A stretch of DNA of 64,000 nt from Candidatus Latescibacterota bacterium (GTDB lineage: Bacteria > Latescibacterota > UBA2968). Of this stretch, positions 54,908 to 64,000 are shown piece after piece. Positions within the stretch are counted from its first letter, which is position 1; the number at the start of each line of letters is the position of its first letter. The stretch lies in contig JAJEHL010000026.1 in NCBI GenBank assembly GCA_022823725.1, forward strand, positions 675,901 to 739,900, in the 5' to 3' direction. Position numbers and translations under genes: made by a program. The notes beneath the pieces were generated by a model. The model did not search any database. It was not told where the DNA came from and saw only the letters and a program-made list of their open reading frames with translations.

Positions 54908-55999
54908 ATGTTCGGAATCAGGCTGGAAAATGTAACCAAGCGTTTTGACAATGTTCTGGCATTGGATCGCATCAATCTGGAAATTGACGCGGGGGAGTTC
55001 TTTTTTTTGTTGGGTCCCTCTGGTTGTGGAAAAACTACGTTGCTGCGCATTTTGGCGGGTTTTGAGCAGCCCGAGAGTGGTCGGGTGCTTTTTGATGAAC
55101 GCGATGTGACTGCTGTGCCTCCGCACGAGCGCAATACGGGCATGGTGTTTCAGAACTATGCCTTGTGGCCTCACATGACGGTTTGGAAAAATGTGGAATA
55201 CGGCCTTACGATGCGCAATATGCCACAGCACGAGCGCGACCAAAAAGTGAAGCGCGTTCTGGAAATGGTCCAGATGAGCGGTTATGCCAGGCGGTCGCCC
55301 AATCAGCTTTCGGGGGGGCAGCAACAGCGCGTGGCACTGGCGCGGGCACTGGTTATAGAACCGGATGTTGTGTTGTTGGACGAGCCGCTTTCCAATCTGG
55401 ATGCGCGATTGCGGTTGGAGATGCGCGAGCAGTTGCTGGATTTACAGCGTGCTCTGGGTGTTACGATGATTTATGTGACACACGATCAAAAAGAAGCGCT
55501 GGCTATGGGCGAGCGCATTGCGGTTATGCAGATGGGCAAGGTGGCGCAAATCGGTACACCACGCGATGTTTACAGGCAACCACTCACGCGTTTTGTCGCG
55601 GATTTTATTGGCGAGATCAATTTGATTTCTGGGGAGATAAAGTCTGTGGAATCCGGGGTGGTTGCTGCAACAGATGTGGGAGATATTCTCGGGCAGGCGG
55701 GATATGAGGGCATTCAGGTTGGGGATCGGGTGTTGTGCGCGATTCGGCCCGAGGCGATAGGTTTTCTTTTAGATGAATCTGGGACGGCAGATAATGTCAT
55801 TTTGGGGCAGGTGCGGCGTGCAATTTATCTGGGCGAGGTCGAACAATTTTTTGTTGAATTGGCAAGTGGAGATCAGGTCAAATTAATTAAGTACGACGCG
55901 ACTATACAGCACGCACAACCCGGCGATGAGGTGCGACTGGGGTTTTCGCAAGTGGTCATGTTGCGCGATGAAGCGGAGGACCGCGATGAAGCGGTTTGA
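54908..55999 (+). CDS. ABC importer ATPase (FbpC/PotA-like)
   Basis: 363 residues. Walker A LGPSGCGKTTLL, Q-loop VFQNYALWPHM, signature NQLSGGQQQRVALARAL, Walker B VVLLDEPLSNLD, H-loop VTHDQKEAL; a C-terminal TOBE-like regulatory domain from about 240. Energises the adjacent permease. Its end overlaps the permease start (55986). Confidence 0.95.
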   Translation: MFGIRLENVTKRFDNVLALDRINLEIDAGEFFFLLGPSGCGKTTLLRILAGFEQPESGRVLFDERDVTAVPPHERNTGMVFQNYALWPHMTVWKNVEYGLTMRNMPQHERDQKVKRVLEMVQMSGYARRSPNQLSGGQQQRVALARALVIEPDVVLLDEPLSNLDARLRLEMREQLLDLQRALGVTMIYVTHDQKEALAMGERIAVMQMGKVAQIGTPRDVYRQPLTRFVADFIGEINLISGEIKSVESGVVAATDVGDILGQAGYEGIQVGDRVLCAIRPEAIGFLLDESGTADNVILGQVRRAIYLGEVEQFFVELASGDQVKLIKYDATIQHAQPGDEVRLGFSQVVMLRDEAEDRDEAV

Positions 56000-57671
56000 T
56001 CTCAATTGGCCCACGCTCATTTTCCTGGTGGGTTTGATCGGCTTTTTTGTTTTGTTTTTGTTTTATCCTCTGTGGTATGCCTTTGTGCAGTCGCTGGTGG
56101 TGGATGGCAGGTTCACGTTTGCGTTTTACGAATTGATGGTGACGAGTCCGGTTTATCAGGAATCTATTCTCAATAGTTTTCGGCTGGGGATGATTACGAC
56201 CATTGCGACTACGTTGCTCAGCTTGCCTCTGGCGTTTTTGCTGGTGCGATACGATTTTGCTGGCAAAGGATTTCTCAATGGTTTGATTCTGGTGCCGATG
56301 GTTTTGCCTCCGTTTGTGGGGGCGATTGGCATGAAGCAGATGTTTGCGCGTTTCGGCTCCATCAATTTGCTGCTTCTGGATTTGGGGCTTATCGATCAGC
56401 CCATAGATTGGTTTGGCGGCGGTGGCTTTGTGGGAGTGGTGATTTTAGAGGTGCTGCATCTTTATCCCATTATGTATCTCAATGTGGCCGCTGCTCTTGC
56501 CAATGTCGATCCGAGCCTGGAAGAGGCGGCGCGCAATATGGGTAGTCGCGGGTTTCGCCTTTTTCGCACGGTGACGTTTCCGCTGATGTTGCCGGGCTAT
56601 TTTGCCGGGGCGATTATTGTTTTTATCTGGGCGTTTACCGATTTGGGGACACCGCTTATTTTTAATTATCGGCAGGTTGTAGCGGTCGAGATTTTTAATT
56701 CTATTGAGGATATTAACGAAAATCCGATGGCTTACGCGCTGGTTGTTTTCGTGTTGCTGTTGACGGTTTTTTTCTTTTATCTGTCAAAGGCGACGCTGGG
56801 CAATCGCCGCTATGAGATGATTGCCCGAGGGTATATCAGTTCGGGGTCGCGTCCTGCCTCTCGCGGGATGACTGTGTTGATTTACGCCGCGATGCTTTCG
56901 CTTACGGGTATTGCTCTGATTCCGCATCTGAGTGTGTTTTTGACGTCTATTGCCGAGCGCTGGTTTATGGCTGTGCTGCCCCAGGAGACGACCGGGCGTT
57001 TTTATACGATGGTTTTTGAACACCCGATGTCTCTGTCCAGTATTGAGATGAGTTTGATATTGAGTGTGTTGAGTACGACCCTGGATGTTGTGCTGGGGAT
57101 TGCCATTGCGTATTTGCTCACGCGCACCCGCATTCCGTATAAGGGCGTTTTAGATGCGATGGCGATGTTGCCTCTGGCACTGCCGGGTCTGGTGCTGGCT
57201 TTTGGATATCTGGCGGGGTATTCGGGTACTTTTTTAGATGCGCGGCACTATCCCGTGCCACTGCTGGTCATTGCCTATGCGGTGCGACGATTGCCCTATA
57301 TGGTGCGCGCGGCGTATGCGGGTTTTCAGCAGACGAGTGTGACGCTGGAAGAGGCGGCTCAAAATTTGGGGGCTTCCAGGTTGCGCACGCTTTTTCAAAT
57401 TACATTTCCGCTGATTTTAGCCAATCTGGTGGCTGGCGGTATTTTGTGTTTTGCGTTTGCCATGCTCGAGGTGAGCGATAGTTTGATTTTGGCACTCAAG
57501 GATGAATACTATCCCATCACAAAAGCGATTTACGCGCTTATGGGGCGCATTGCAGATGGCGCGTATTTGGCCAGTGCGATGGGTGTTTTTGGTATGGTGT
57601 TGCTGATTGTGAGTTTGTTTTTGGCCGGGCGATTTTTGGGCAGGCGCATGGGCGAGTTGTTCCGCGCCTGA
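55986..57671 (+). CDS. ABC importer permease, duplicated (FbpB-like)
   Basis: 561 residues with about 12 helices in two halves, each with an EAA loop (EEAARNMGSRGFRLFRTVTF near 180; EEAAQNLGASRLRTLFQITF near 465). Two fused permease domains are typical of iron(III)-type importers. ATG 55986 lies inside the ATPase gene end; earlier ATGs belong to another frame of that gene. Confidence 0.94.
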   Translation: MKRFDLNWPTLIFLVGLIGFFVLFLFYPLWYAFVQSLVVDGRFTFAFYELMVTSPVYQESILNSFRLGMITTIATTLLSLPLAFLLVRYDFAGKGFLNGLILVPMVLPPFVGAIGMKQMFARFGSINLLLLDLGLIDQPIDWFGGGGFVGVVILEVLHLYPIMYLNVAAALANVDPSLEEAARNMGSRGFRLFRTVTFPLMLPGYFAGAIIVFIWAFTDLGTPLIFNYRQVVAVEIFNSIEDINENPMAYALVVFVLLLTVFFFYLSKATLGNRRYEMIARGYISSGSRPASRGMTVLIYAAMLSLTGIALIPHLSVFLTSIAERWFMAVLPQETTGRFYTMVFEHPMSLSSIEMSLILSVLSTTLDVVLGIAIAYLLTRTRIPYKGVLDAMAMLPLALPGLVLAFGYLAGYSGTFLDARHYPVPLLVIAYAVRRLPYMVRAAYAGFQQTSVTLEEAAQNLGASRLRTLFQITFPLILANLVAGGILCFAFAMLEVSDSLILALKDEYYPITKAIYALMGRIADGAYLASAMGVFGMVLLIVSLFLAGRFLGRRMGELFRA

Positions 57672-57693
57672 TTAAAATGCAAGGCGGCTTGTG

Positions 57694-60600
57694 ATGAATT
57701 TACAGAGATGGATCATTATTTTTACAGGGGGTGTGATAGGCATGGTCAATGCGGCGATGGCACAGAATACACCCTGGCGCTATGATTTTGAGGATGGGTC
57801 TGGGGCCTATCAGGCAGATGCAGGCAGTCAGGTTTCGCTTTCGACGAGGCGTTACAAGTGGGGAGCGCAATCTCTCAAATGGACATGGCAAAATAACGGG
57901 CGGCTTTTGTTCAAGGATCCGGCAGAACAACGCAATCGGACGCTGAACGGATTTCGGGCGTGGGTGTACAACGAGGAGGCTCTCAATGAGGTGCTGGCGT
58001 TTCGGTTTGGGACGGAATCTGAACTGGCGGCAAATAATCCGCGTTATCTGTTTGAGTTTGGCTTGAATTTTACGGGCTGGCGGGCGATGTGGATCCATTT
58101 GCAAGAGGATGCGCGAAACAATTCTTTTACGGGTTCGAGAAATGGGCGTGTGACGGCGTTTGATATCCGTGCGTCGAACAGTGGGGCTGTATATCTGGAT
58201 TTAATGGAATTGGTGGAGAGGATTGACTGGAGGCGGTCTGCCGACGCGCAGGTTCCCTTTGTCAATGCGAGGAGAGCAGATAGAACTCGCGAATACCGGT
58301 GGCGTCAAAACAAGTTGCCGGGGACTCTTCCTTTGCAGATTACCGATGATGAGAGGCTGGCTCTTGAGACGATTGCCCGACGATATGAAGCATGGGTGCT
58401 GGGCGATGGGGTGAAGGATGATCAGCGGGAGCCTGTGAGGATTCGGCTCAATGAGCTTACAGCCTATATAAGGCGAGGGCATAGCAATCTAACAGATTAC
58501 GAGATTCGACGCGAGGATGACCGCATTTTGGGAAAGCCCCTGTTTGCGGCTCGGTCGCCTTATACGCCTTATTTTCAAAGTGTTTTTCAAAATGTTTTGT
58601 TGCGTCTGGTGCTGGATTATCGGTTGAATGGGAATGAAGAGGCAAAAGATCAGGTGATAGATGTTTTTGATTATTTGCAAGATCAGGGATGGGCAGATGG
58701 CAGTGGCCTCGGTGCGGTTCATCACGAATTTTTGCGGATTGCGAGCTATGCGCATGCGGTGTATTTGATGCGGGATGTTTTGGGTGATACGAATCGACTG
58801 GAACGGGAATTGGCGACGCTGAAATGGTTCAGTATGTTTGGCGAGTTGTATGAACAGACCTGGGACCCGGGCACAAATGCAGATTTTTTGCGTTCGGTAG
58901 GGATGTATCGGTTGTTGTGCATTTTGATGATGGAGGATACGCCTGAGAAGGTGGCGAATATGCGCCGCTATGTCGCCTGGTTAAATAATGCGCTGGATAT
59001 TGCGCCTGGGTGGCTGGATACGATTAAGCCGGATTTTGTGGGTTTTCACCATCGGGGTATTTATGCCAATGCGTATGCTCCCAACGCTTTTCACGTGGCT
59101 TCTGTTCTGGTGTATTTGTTGCACGATACGCCTTTTGCAGTTGCAGATGATAAGCGCGATAATTTGAAGCAGGCGCTGTTGACGGCCAGGGTTATGACGA
59201 ATACGTATGATATTTCGACGGCTATTGGTGGTCGTTTTCCGCTTAATACAACGGTAACGGATGGTCTTTTGCCGGCGTATATGTATATGGCGTTGAGTTA
59301 TCCTTCGGTGGATGCAGAACTGGCGGGTACGTTTATGAAGCTTTGGAGACCTCAATCGCAGTTGTTGATAGAGGGTTTGTTTGAACAGGTAGCTTCGCGG
59401 ATTATGTATTTGCACACGCCGGGTGCGATGCAGATGATGGCGGATTTTGCAGAGGCGGGACATCCACCTATCGCTGTGCCTTCTGGGCACTGGACGCTGC
59501 CTTATGGCGCATTGTCCATTCATCGGCGCGGGGACTGGATGGTGAGCATGAAGGGGTGGAGCAAGTACGTGTGGGATTACGAGTCGTCGGGTGACAGGGA
59601 AAATCCGCTCGGTCGTTATTTGAGCTATGGGTCGATGCTGATTTACGGCAGTGGCGATCCTGTTGGTCGTGAGGCGAGTGGGATTGTGCGGGATGGGTGG
59701 GATTGGAGTATGTGGCCCGGTACGACAGTGATTCGCCTGAGTCATGCAGAACTCGGCCAGCAGCAGCGCCATCGCAATTTTTCGGATGAGACTTTTGTGG
59801 GTGGAGTGAATATAGAAGGGCAAAATGGTGTGTTCGCGCTGAAGTTGCACGATACGGAATACAATACGAGTTTTCGGGCGGTTAAGACAGTGTTTTGTTT
59901 TGATGATGTACTTGTGTGCCTGGGGTCTGGTATTGAGAATGATGATGGTGGGCATACGACGGTGACGCCGCTGTTTCAGGCGGTTATTTCTGAGGATGGG
60001 CCTACGGGGGTGAATGGGGAGGGTGTGCGTGCGATTCCTTATGCGTTTTCGGGGACGACGGGGCAGAGGGCATGGCTGATGGATTCACGGGGTAATGGGT
60101 ATGTGGTGCCAGATGGGGGCGATCTGAAGGTGCAACGTCAGGTGCAAACTCCTGGAGATTTTGGCAGCGAGGGTGGTACAGGAACTTTTGAATTGGCGTA
60201 TCTGGATCACGGCCCCATGCCTCAAGGTTCGTCCTATCACTATGCCGTGCTGGTGCAGAGGTCGCCTGAGAGGGTAAGTGCGTTTGCGAGTGCGCCGGAA
60301 TACGATGTGTGGCAGCGAGATGGTTTGGCTCATATTGTGCATCATCGGGGGATGAAGATGACGGGTTACGCGCTGTTTGATACAGATGCGCGGCCAGTGG
60401 ATGGTTCGATTGTGTCTGTGTCTTTGCCGAGTTTGGTGATGGTTCGAGAGGAGGGGAATGGTTTGTTGGTTTCGGTGGCTGATCCGGATTTTGGGTGGCG
60501 TTGGGAGATTCAGACGCCGCATCGTCAGGATGGTTCGCTAATTGTCAATCAGCCGAGTGAGCCTCGGAAGGTTGAGGTGGTGGTGCGAGGAACATGGCGT

Positions 60601-60957
60601 TTGGACCAGTCTTATGACCTGGCAGAGGTTGTAGAGGAGAGCGAGGATCAGACGGTTGTGGCGTTTATTTGTCAAGATGGCAAGAGCGTAGAGGTGAAAC
60701 TGATATCGGGAACAGATGTGAGTGTTGCAAATCTGGATTTTGATGGGGATGGTGCGGTCAGCATCGGGGACTTTTTGCTTTTTGCCAGTAAATTTGGTCT
60801 GTCGGAGGGCGATGCGGGTTTTGAAGCAAAATACGATCTGGATGGCAATGGCATAGTGGGAATCAGCGATTTTCTGATTTTTACACAGGGATTTGGCAAA
60901 CCGGTGGGTGGCAAACCGGTGGCTCTTAGAAATGGTGTAGGAAGATTGGGGTCGTGA
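57694..60957 (+). CDS. Chondroitinase ABC-like polysaccharide lyase with EF-hand/dockerin-like pair
   Basis: 1087 residues. Signal peptide (to about 23), an N-terminal beta-sandwich (FDFE-type, GRVTAFDIRASNSGAVYLD), a helical catalytic domain with FVGFHHRGIYANAYAPN (His and Tyr as in chondroitin lyases) and a large beta domain (VPSGHWTLPYGALSIHRRGD). C-terminal calcium loops DFDGDGAVSIGDFLLF and DLDGNGIVGISDFLIF. Degrades glycosaminoglycan-like sugars outside the cell; products may use the adjacent importer. ATG 57694 or GTG 57691. Confidence 0.88.
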   Translation: MNLQRWIIIFTGGVIGMVNAAMAQNTPWRYDFEDGSGAYQADAGSQVSLSTRRYKWGAQSLKWTWQNNGRLLFKDPAEQRNRTLNGFRAWVYNEEALNEVLAFRFGTESELAANNPRYLFEFGLNFTGWRAMWIHLQEDARNNSFTGSRNGRVTAFDIRASNSGAVYLDLMELVERIDWRRSADAQVPFVNARRADRTREYRWRQNKLPGTLPLQITDDERLALETIARRYEAWVLGDGVKDDQREPVRIRLNELTAYIRRGHSNLTDYEIRREDDRILGKPLFAARSPYTPYFQSVFQNVLLRLVLDYRLNGNEEAKDQVIDVFDYLQDQGWADGSGLGAVHHEFLRIASYAHAVYLMRDVLGDTNRLERELATLKWFSMFGELYEQTWDPGTNADFLRSVGMYRLLCILMMEDTPEKVANMRRYVAWLNNALDIAPGWLDTIKPDFVGFHHRGIYANAYAPNAFHVASVLVYLLHDTPFAVADDKRDNLKQALLTARVMTNTYDISTAIGGRFPLNTTVTDGLLPAYMYMALSYPSVDAELAGTFMKLWRPQSQLLIEGLFEQVASRIMYLHTPGAMQMMADFAEAGHPPIAVPSGHWTLPYGALSIHRRGDWMVSMKGWSKYVWDYESSGDRENPLGRYLSYGSMLIYGSGDPVGREASGIVRDGWDWSMWPGTTVIRLSHAELGQQQRHRNFSDETFVGGVNIEGQNGVFALKLHDTEYNTSFRAVKTVFCFDDVLVCLGSGIENDDGGHTTVTPLFQAVISEDGPTGVNGEGVRAIPYAFSGTTGQRAWLMDSRGNGYVVPDGGDLKVQRQVQTPGDFGSEGGTGTFELAYLDHGPMPQGSSYHYAVLVQRSPERVSAFASAPEYDVWQRDGLAHIVHHRGMKMTGYALFDTDARPVDGSIVSVSLPSLVMVREEGNGLLVSVADPDFGWRWEIQTPHRQDGSLIVNQPSEPRKVEVVVRGTWRLDQSYDLAEVVEESEDQTVVAFICQDGKSVEVKLISGTDVSVANLDFDGDGAVSIGDFLLFASKFGLSEGDAGFEAKYDLDGNGIVGISDFLIFTQGFGKPVGGKPVALRNGVGRLGS

Positions 60958-60981
60958 TGGTCTGAGGCCCGTTATAATAAT

Positions 60982-61014
60982 AAAAAAGCCGCCACATTAC
61001 GTGGCGGCTTTTTT
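60982..61014. terminator. Bidirectional intrinsic terminator
   Basis: GCCGCCAC-attac-GTGGCGGC with A-run before and T-run after. Ends the lyase transcript (plus) and, partly overlapping its stop region, the DUF5069 gene (minus). Confidence 0.9.
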
Positions 61015-61015
61015 A

Positions 61016-61291
61016 TTATTTGGAATGCGACTTGTCCCAGATGGGTTTTACTTTTTCGATGACTTCGGCATCGGTCGGACTGGACGCGACGATGTTTGTA
61101 AATTCTTCAGCTTCAACCCCAAGTTCCTCCAGGAACTTTCTGTCAGCTGGTCACGGATAGACGTAGTCACCAATGCAGCCCCGCAATTTGGCGCGGGCTT
61201 TATCTGTAATGCGCGGGAGCCAGGGCATGTCGCCCATGTAAAGCTGACGGCTGCGCGGTCTAAAATCGACGGCGGAACTGAGTTTGTCCAT
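61016..61291 (-). CDS. DUF5069-domain protein with in-frame UGA, candidate selenoprotein
   Basis: 91 residues if UGA is read through. ATG 61291 has a perfect AAGGAGGAATCA before it. N-terminal part MDKLSSAVDFRPRSRQLYMG... WLPRITDKARAKLRGCIGDY matches DUF5069; after VYP comes UGA (61151-61153), then PADRKFLEELGVEAEEF in the same frame to a TAA at 61016. Relatives have Cys-Pro here. A hairpin AAGTTCC-TGGA-GGAACTT starts 12 nt after the UGA, with its loop at 19 nt and a G among the first two loop bases, inside the bacterial SECIS rules. Alternative: simple nonsense mutation. Confidence 0.65.
61121..61138 (-). promoter_or_regulatory. SECIS-like hairpin downstream of the in-frame UGA
   Basis: Perfect 7-bp stem with a UGGA loop. 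Distance from UGA to the loop is 19 nt. Confidence 0.5.
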
Positions 61292-61389
61292 TGATTCCTC
61301 CTTCAGGTATAATGGCTTTTACGTGTCATAACATAGTGACTTTGCCAGTGAATAGCAAGTTAGAAAGTGGGGCCGCCGGTGGAATAAGG

Positions 61390-62469
61390 TCATATAAATT
61401 CTCGCAGATTGATTTGTTTCATACCTCCTTTAATGTATTCTAAACTCTCACGATTTGATAAGTGCAGTATGGGATGCTCAAAACCAATTTTCTCCGCCAA
61501 TATACTTGCTACTTCTTTAGTCCAGTGAGTCATACTCATTTGAACAATATTGCCATTTATGGCTTCAGCCATTTGGACAATACGACTGCGTTCACCAATT
61601 CTATCCACTAAAATAATTGTTGACATGTAATGTGTCTGTCTGCCCAATTCTATCTCTCTTTCAAACCTCGATACTTTATCCAGAGATATCTCTGTATTCC
61701 CCGGCCCAATAAAACCAATGTCGAATCTTACACCAACGCCTGGTTCATATAAAAGGGTGGCATCACTCTCGCGTTTTCTCCCTCGGTCGGATAACCAGAA
61801 AACTTTGTTGGTCTCATCAGTATTTTGGGGATCAATTTTCCGAAAGCCCAATAATGAGAGAAGAGAACCCAATATGAGCTTCTCAAACAACTTACCATAC
61901 ATTGATTTTTCGGAGCCTCTAATTGCTAATGTTTGAGTGCCAATGGCAGCAAAAAGATAGAGAATGAAGGGCCAATCCACCTTGCATTCCACGCCCTGGA
62001 TTTTCAAAATGCCTTCGAGTTCTCCATAGTCAATTTTACATTTATCCGTAGATTGTTTAAGTGACTCCTCAAGCGCGTTGAGGTAATTGTCAAATTCATT
62101 ATCTCTGTTTCTCAATACATTCTGGATACTTTTTCCTGTTAGACCGATACACCATTGCAAAAAAAGCTTTCTCTCATTCGGTATTCTTGATCTTAGTTCG
62201 GTTTTTACAATTTCCGGGATCTTATCGACAAAATTCTCAATATCCTGGCCAGACCTGAGAAAAGTCACAAATAGTGCTGCATTTGAAAGCGTCAATCTTC
62301 TCCGAGTCAACCCTTCGGTTAAAGAACGGATATTCCCACCGCACAGGACAGAGGTCACAACTTCCTTCACGATATCCTCACCAATCCTGTCAATTACTTC
62401 AACACCTCGATACCTTGCCAGAGATTCACCAATACGGGGGATATTTTGCGATATTGTCTCATAAAACAT
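61390..62469 (-). CDS. Type II restriction endonuclease, CfrBI-like
   Basis: 359 residues. Helical N-terminal two-thirds and a C-terminal nuclease-like core with RESDATLLYEPGVGVRFDIG and FIGPGNTEISLDKVSRFE, resembling the CfrBI restriction enzyme family. It directly follows the methyltransferase gene (14 nt) on the same strand, and GGAG precedes the ATG. Specificity unknown. Confidence 0.65.
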   Translation of the reverse strand: MFYETISQNIPRIGESLARYRGVEVIDRIGEDIVKEVVTSVLCGGNIRSLTEGLTRRRLTLSNAALFVTFLRSGQDIENFVDKIPEIVKTELRSRIPNERKLFLQWCIGLTGKSIQNVLRNRDNEFDNYLNALEESLKQSTDKCKIDYGELEGILKIQGVECKVDWPFILYLFAAIGTQTLAIRGSEKSMYGKLFEKLILGSLLSLLGFRKIDPQNTDETNKVFWLSDRGRKRESDATLLYEPGVGVRFDIGFIGPGNTEISLDKVSRFEREIELGRQTHYMSTIILVDRIGERSRIVQMAEAINGNIVQMSMTHWTKEVASILAEKIGFEHPILHLSNRESLEYIKGGMKQINLREFI

Positions 62470-62483
62470 TGGTTTCTCCGGTT

Positions 62484-63674
62484 CTAAAATTCAATATAGT
62501 GTTTGATGGGTGCAACTGGTTCACAGTTTATCCAATTCACCTCTTCGACTTCCTGCTGCAACCAGTTCTCAATATTCTTCTTAATTTCGTTAACATAGTC
62601 TTCATTGATTTCAAATAATACAAATCTCCTATCGAGTTTGGAGGCGGCTTTTCCAACTGTGCCAATGCCCGCAAAGGGATCGAGAATGACGTCATTCTTA
62701 AACGAATAGTATCGAATCACTTTCTCAGCAAGCTCTAAGGGGAATATTGCTGGATGCTTTTTGCTGTGGGCAGGATGAATTTTCCAGATATTCGTTACTT
62801 CATATCCATCCTCAATTCGAGACTCTTTAACTCGTTTTTGATCTGGATGTTTTCTGATATGCCAATCAATCAATTTATCCGTGTTCTTTCGATAGACCAA
62901 AATATATTCTGTTATGGGGACAGATTTGTATTGCAACGGATTTCTATCAGCCGAAAATCTTCTGCCTCGTCCAGTTGCCCAACCGGCACCTTCCGGTTTC
63001 ACCCATATTATATCATCGACAAACTCAAATCCTTCTTCGATAAAAATTCTGTGAATATCAAAAGGCACTGCTATTCTCTTAGAAGATTCATTTCGGCTTG
63101 CCCTGCGAATCAACACAGGCGCTATGTTTATGACAAAGAACCGTCCTTCATTTAGAACCCTATGACACTGATGTATGATTTTTCTCATTTTGAGTAAGTA
63201 TTCGTCGTATTGGATATAATCAGAATATTCAGGTCGAGCATTATAGTAAGGAGGAGATGTGAAGACGAGATCAACCGATTCAGATGGTGTCTCCGAAAGT
63301 AGTTCTTCACTATCTCCCAAACCAACCGAATTCCTTAAATTTGAAATTTTAGGTACGGCAGCTTTTTTTCTTTTTTTCGTTTTACCGTTTGTACGTCCGA
63401 GCAATCTTGCTTCTAAGACTTCTTTTTGAGTTGTCTTTGGTTCCTGTATCAAACTCGTATATGCATCAATTACTATCTCACCTATCTTATTGTTATCCTT
63501 ACCTTTTAAGGGTACTCGCCAAAGATGGTATCGGTCATCTACTTCTGGCAGTCCAAATTCAATTGCCTTATTAAGATCGATATCTTTGAGATAATTAGTA
63601 GAAATCTGTTTTGCATCCGCAACATTTTTCACGCGATATTTTCGCTGATCATAAACCGTTGGTTTTTTAACCAT
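62484..63674 (-). CDS. DNA methyltransferase (probable N4-cytosine), CfrBI-type partner
   Basis: 396 residues. Catalytic motif [20 protein letters not shown] (SPPY, usual for N4-cytosine enzymes, about 194-213) precedes the SAM motif [13 protein letters not shown] (about 345), the beta-class order. ATG 63674 has GGAGATGTT upstream; the longer frame to 63872 is non-coding. AT-rich like the other restriction system and adjacent to an IS fragment, so probably acquired. Confidence 0.85.
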   Translation of the reverse strand: MVKKPTVYDQRKYRVKNVADAKQISTNYLKDIDLNKAIEFGLPEVDDRYHLWRVPLKGKDNNKIGEIVIDAYTSLIQEPKTTQKEVLEARLLGRTNGKTKKRKKAAVPKISNLRNSVGLGDSEELLSETPSESVDLVFTSPPYYNARPEYSDYIQYDEYLLKMRKIIHQCHRVLNEGRFFVINIAPVLIRRASRNESSKRIAVPFDIHRIFIEEGFEFVDDIIWVKPEGAGWATGRGRRFSADRNPLQYKSVPITEYILVYRKNTDKLIDWHIRKHPDQKRVKESRIEDGYEVTNIWKIHPAHSKKHPAIFPLELAEKVIRYYSFKNDVILDPFAGIGTVGKAASKLDRRFVLFEINEDYVNEIKKNIENWLQQEVEEVNWINCEPVAPIKHYIEF

Positions 63675-63868
63675 AACATCTCCAATCAATCTAAGAACAC
63701 GGATTTTGTTGTTTTGTCTGATAGACTGGATTGCGGCTAAAACCATGCCGCAATGACACCCGTCATTTGTCACTCCAGAGAACGGAGGCGTCCGGTATTT
63801 AGCTTGGCTTGACAGGGTATAAGTCAGGGGAGGGCAATAAATTTTTTTTCTGACCACTAAGTGCTCTG

Positions 63869-64000
63869 TCAAATAAGTTTATTTACATTATTATAGTGTC
63901 GTTTCATCTTGTCACGCGCATCAGCTTTCGCAAAGGTCCACATAAGACCCCGTCGCTGCTGATTCCGACGAGCAGCCCAGGCCAACACCTCGCTTCGCAT
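63869..64000 (-). mobile_element. IS630-family transposase, C-terminal fragment (runs off window)
   Basis: Minus-strand frame MRSEVLAWAARRNQQRRGLM then WTFAKADARDKMKRHY and a stop at 63869. The pattern VxAWxxRRN followed by W-F-ADAR-K-KR is the conserved end of IS630 transposases. The rest lies beyond the window; the IS end is probably within 63780-63868. Confidence 0.7.

Noticed and set aside
58981..59955. 324-codon open frame antisense to the lyase gene
   Set aside because: Arg/His/Ile-rich translation with no motif, fully inside a well-supported gene; a codon-bias shadow.
61001..61294. Plus-strand frame of 97 codons at the DUF5069 locus
   Set aside because: It starts within a terminator, has no ribosome site, and the minus strand shows a conserved family with a perfect ribosome site.
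1..64000. tRNA, rRNA, tmRNA or complete prophage
   Set aside because: No cloverleaf-like or rRNA sequence, integrase or phage structural gene was seen on either strand.

Overview
The window comes from a Gram-negative, probably marine or otherwise sodium-rich bacterium. The gene content (Na+-NQR, Mrp and NhaA antiporters, paired dockerin/EF-hand modules on secreted proteins, a GWxTD protein, phytanoyl-CoA dioxygenase, a neutral ceramidase-like protein, a chondroitinase-like lyase) resembles uncultivated phyla such as Latescibacterota or Poribacteria. That placement is inference from gene content; no rRNA or tRNA gene is present to test it.

Layout. 1-7467 (-): an Mrp-type Na+/H+ antiporter operon with nhaA embedded in it. 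7718-8017: a small membrane protein. 8072-15792 (-): a tightly packed phospho-signalling operon (FHA, two tandem VWA proteins, FHA, MotA/TolQ-like, FHA, PP2C phosphatase, Ser/Thr kinase fused to a formylglycine-generating-enzyme-like domain). I do not recognise it as a described system. 15951-25055: an M48 lipoprotein protease, nqrM, apbE, a CBS-domain protein behind a structured leader, and nqrABCDEF with a leader that ends in a terminator. 25340-31816: two secreted LRR proteins around a DUF433/DUF5615 toxin-antitoxin-like pair, a decayed IS256-family element and a truncated GWxTD gene. 31986-35007: a type II restriction-modification island with a controller protein, bounded by two near-identical terminators. 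35068-41356 (-): amidohydrolase, dienelactone hydrolase, phytanoyl-CoA dioxygenase, ROK kinase, MFS exporter, YggT and two unknowns. 41610-44330: a double-domain M16 protease. 44349-44557: two small promoter-hairpin-terminator units with complementary loops. 44670-45700: a sigma-70 gene broken by an amber codon and a small protein. 46060-52000: DASS transporter, ABC exporter, epimerase and ceramidase-like genes. 52139-60957: a beta-propeller protein, then an ABC importer and a chondroitinase-like lyase. 61016-61291 (-): a DUF5069 gene with an in-frame UGA followed by a SECIS-like hairpin. 62484-63674: a second restriction-modification system. 63869-64000: the end of an IS630-type transposase.

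How the genes fit together. Na+ export (Nqr with its flavin transferase ApbE and maturation factor NqrM, plus Mrp and NhaA) could supply a sodium gradient for transporters such as the DASS symporter. Secreted proteins carrying paired EF-hand/dockerin-like motifs (two LRR proteins, a beta-propeller, a lyase) suggest a common surface-attachment or assembly scheme. Two restriction systems, two insertion sequences, a palindrome that has inserted into a transposase gene, and several interrupted genes mark this as a plastic accessory region.

Four observations deserve most attention: the possible selenocysteine codon in the DUF5069 gene, the twin small transcripts with 11-nt complementary loops, the FHA/VWA/TolQ/PP2C/kinase operon, and the hairpin repeat caught inside the IS256-type transposase.
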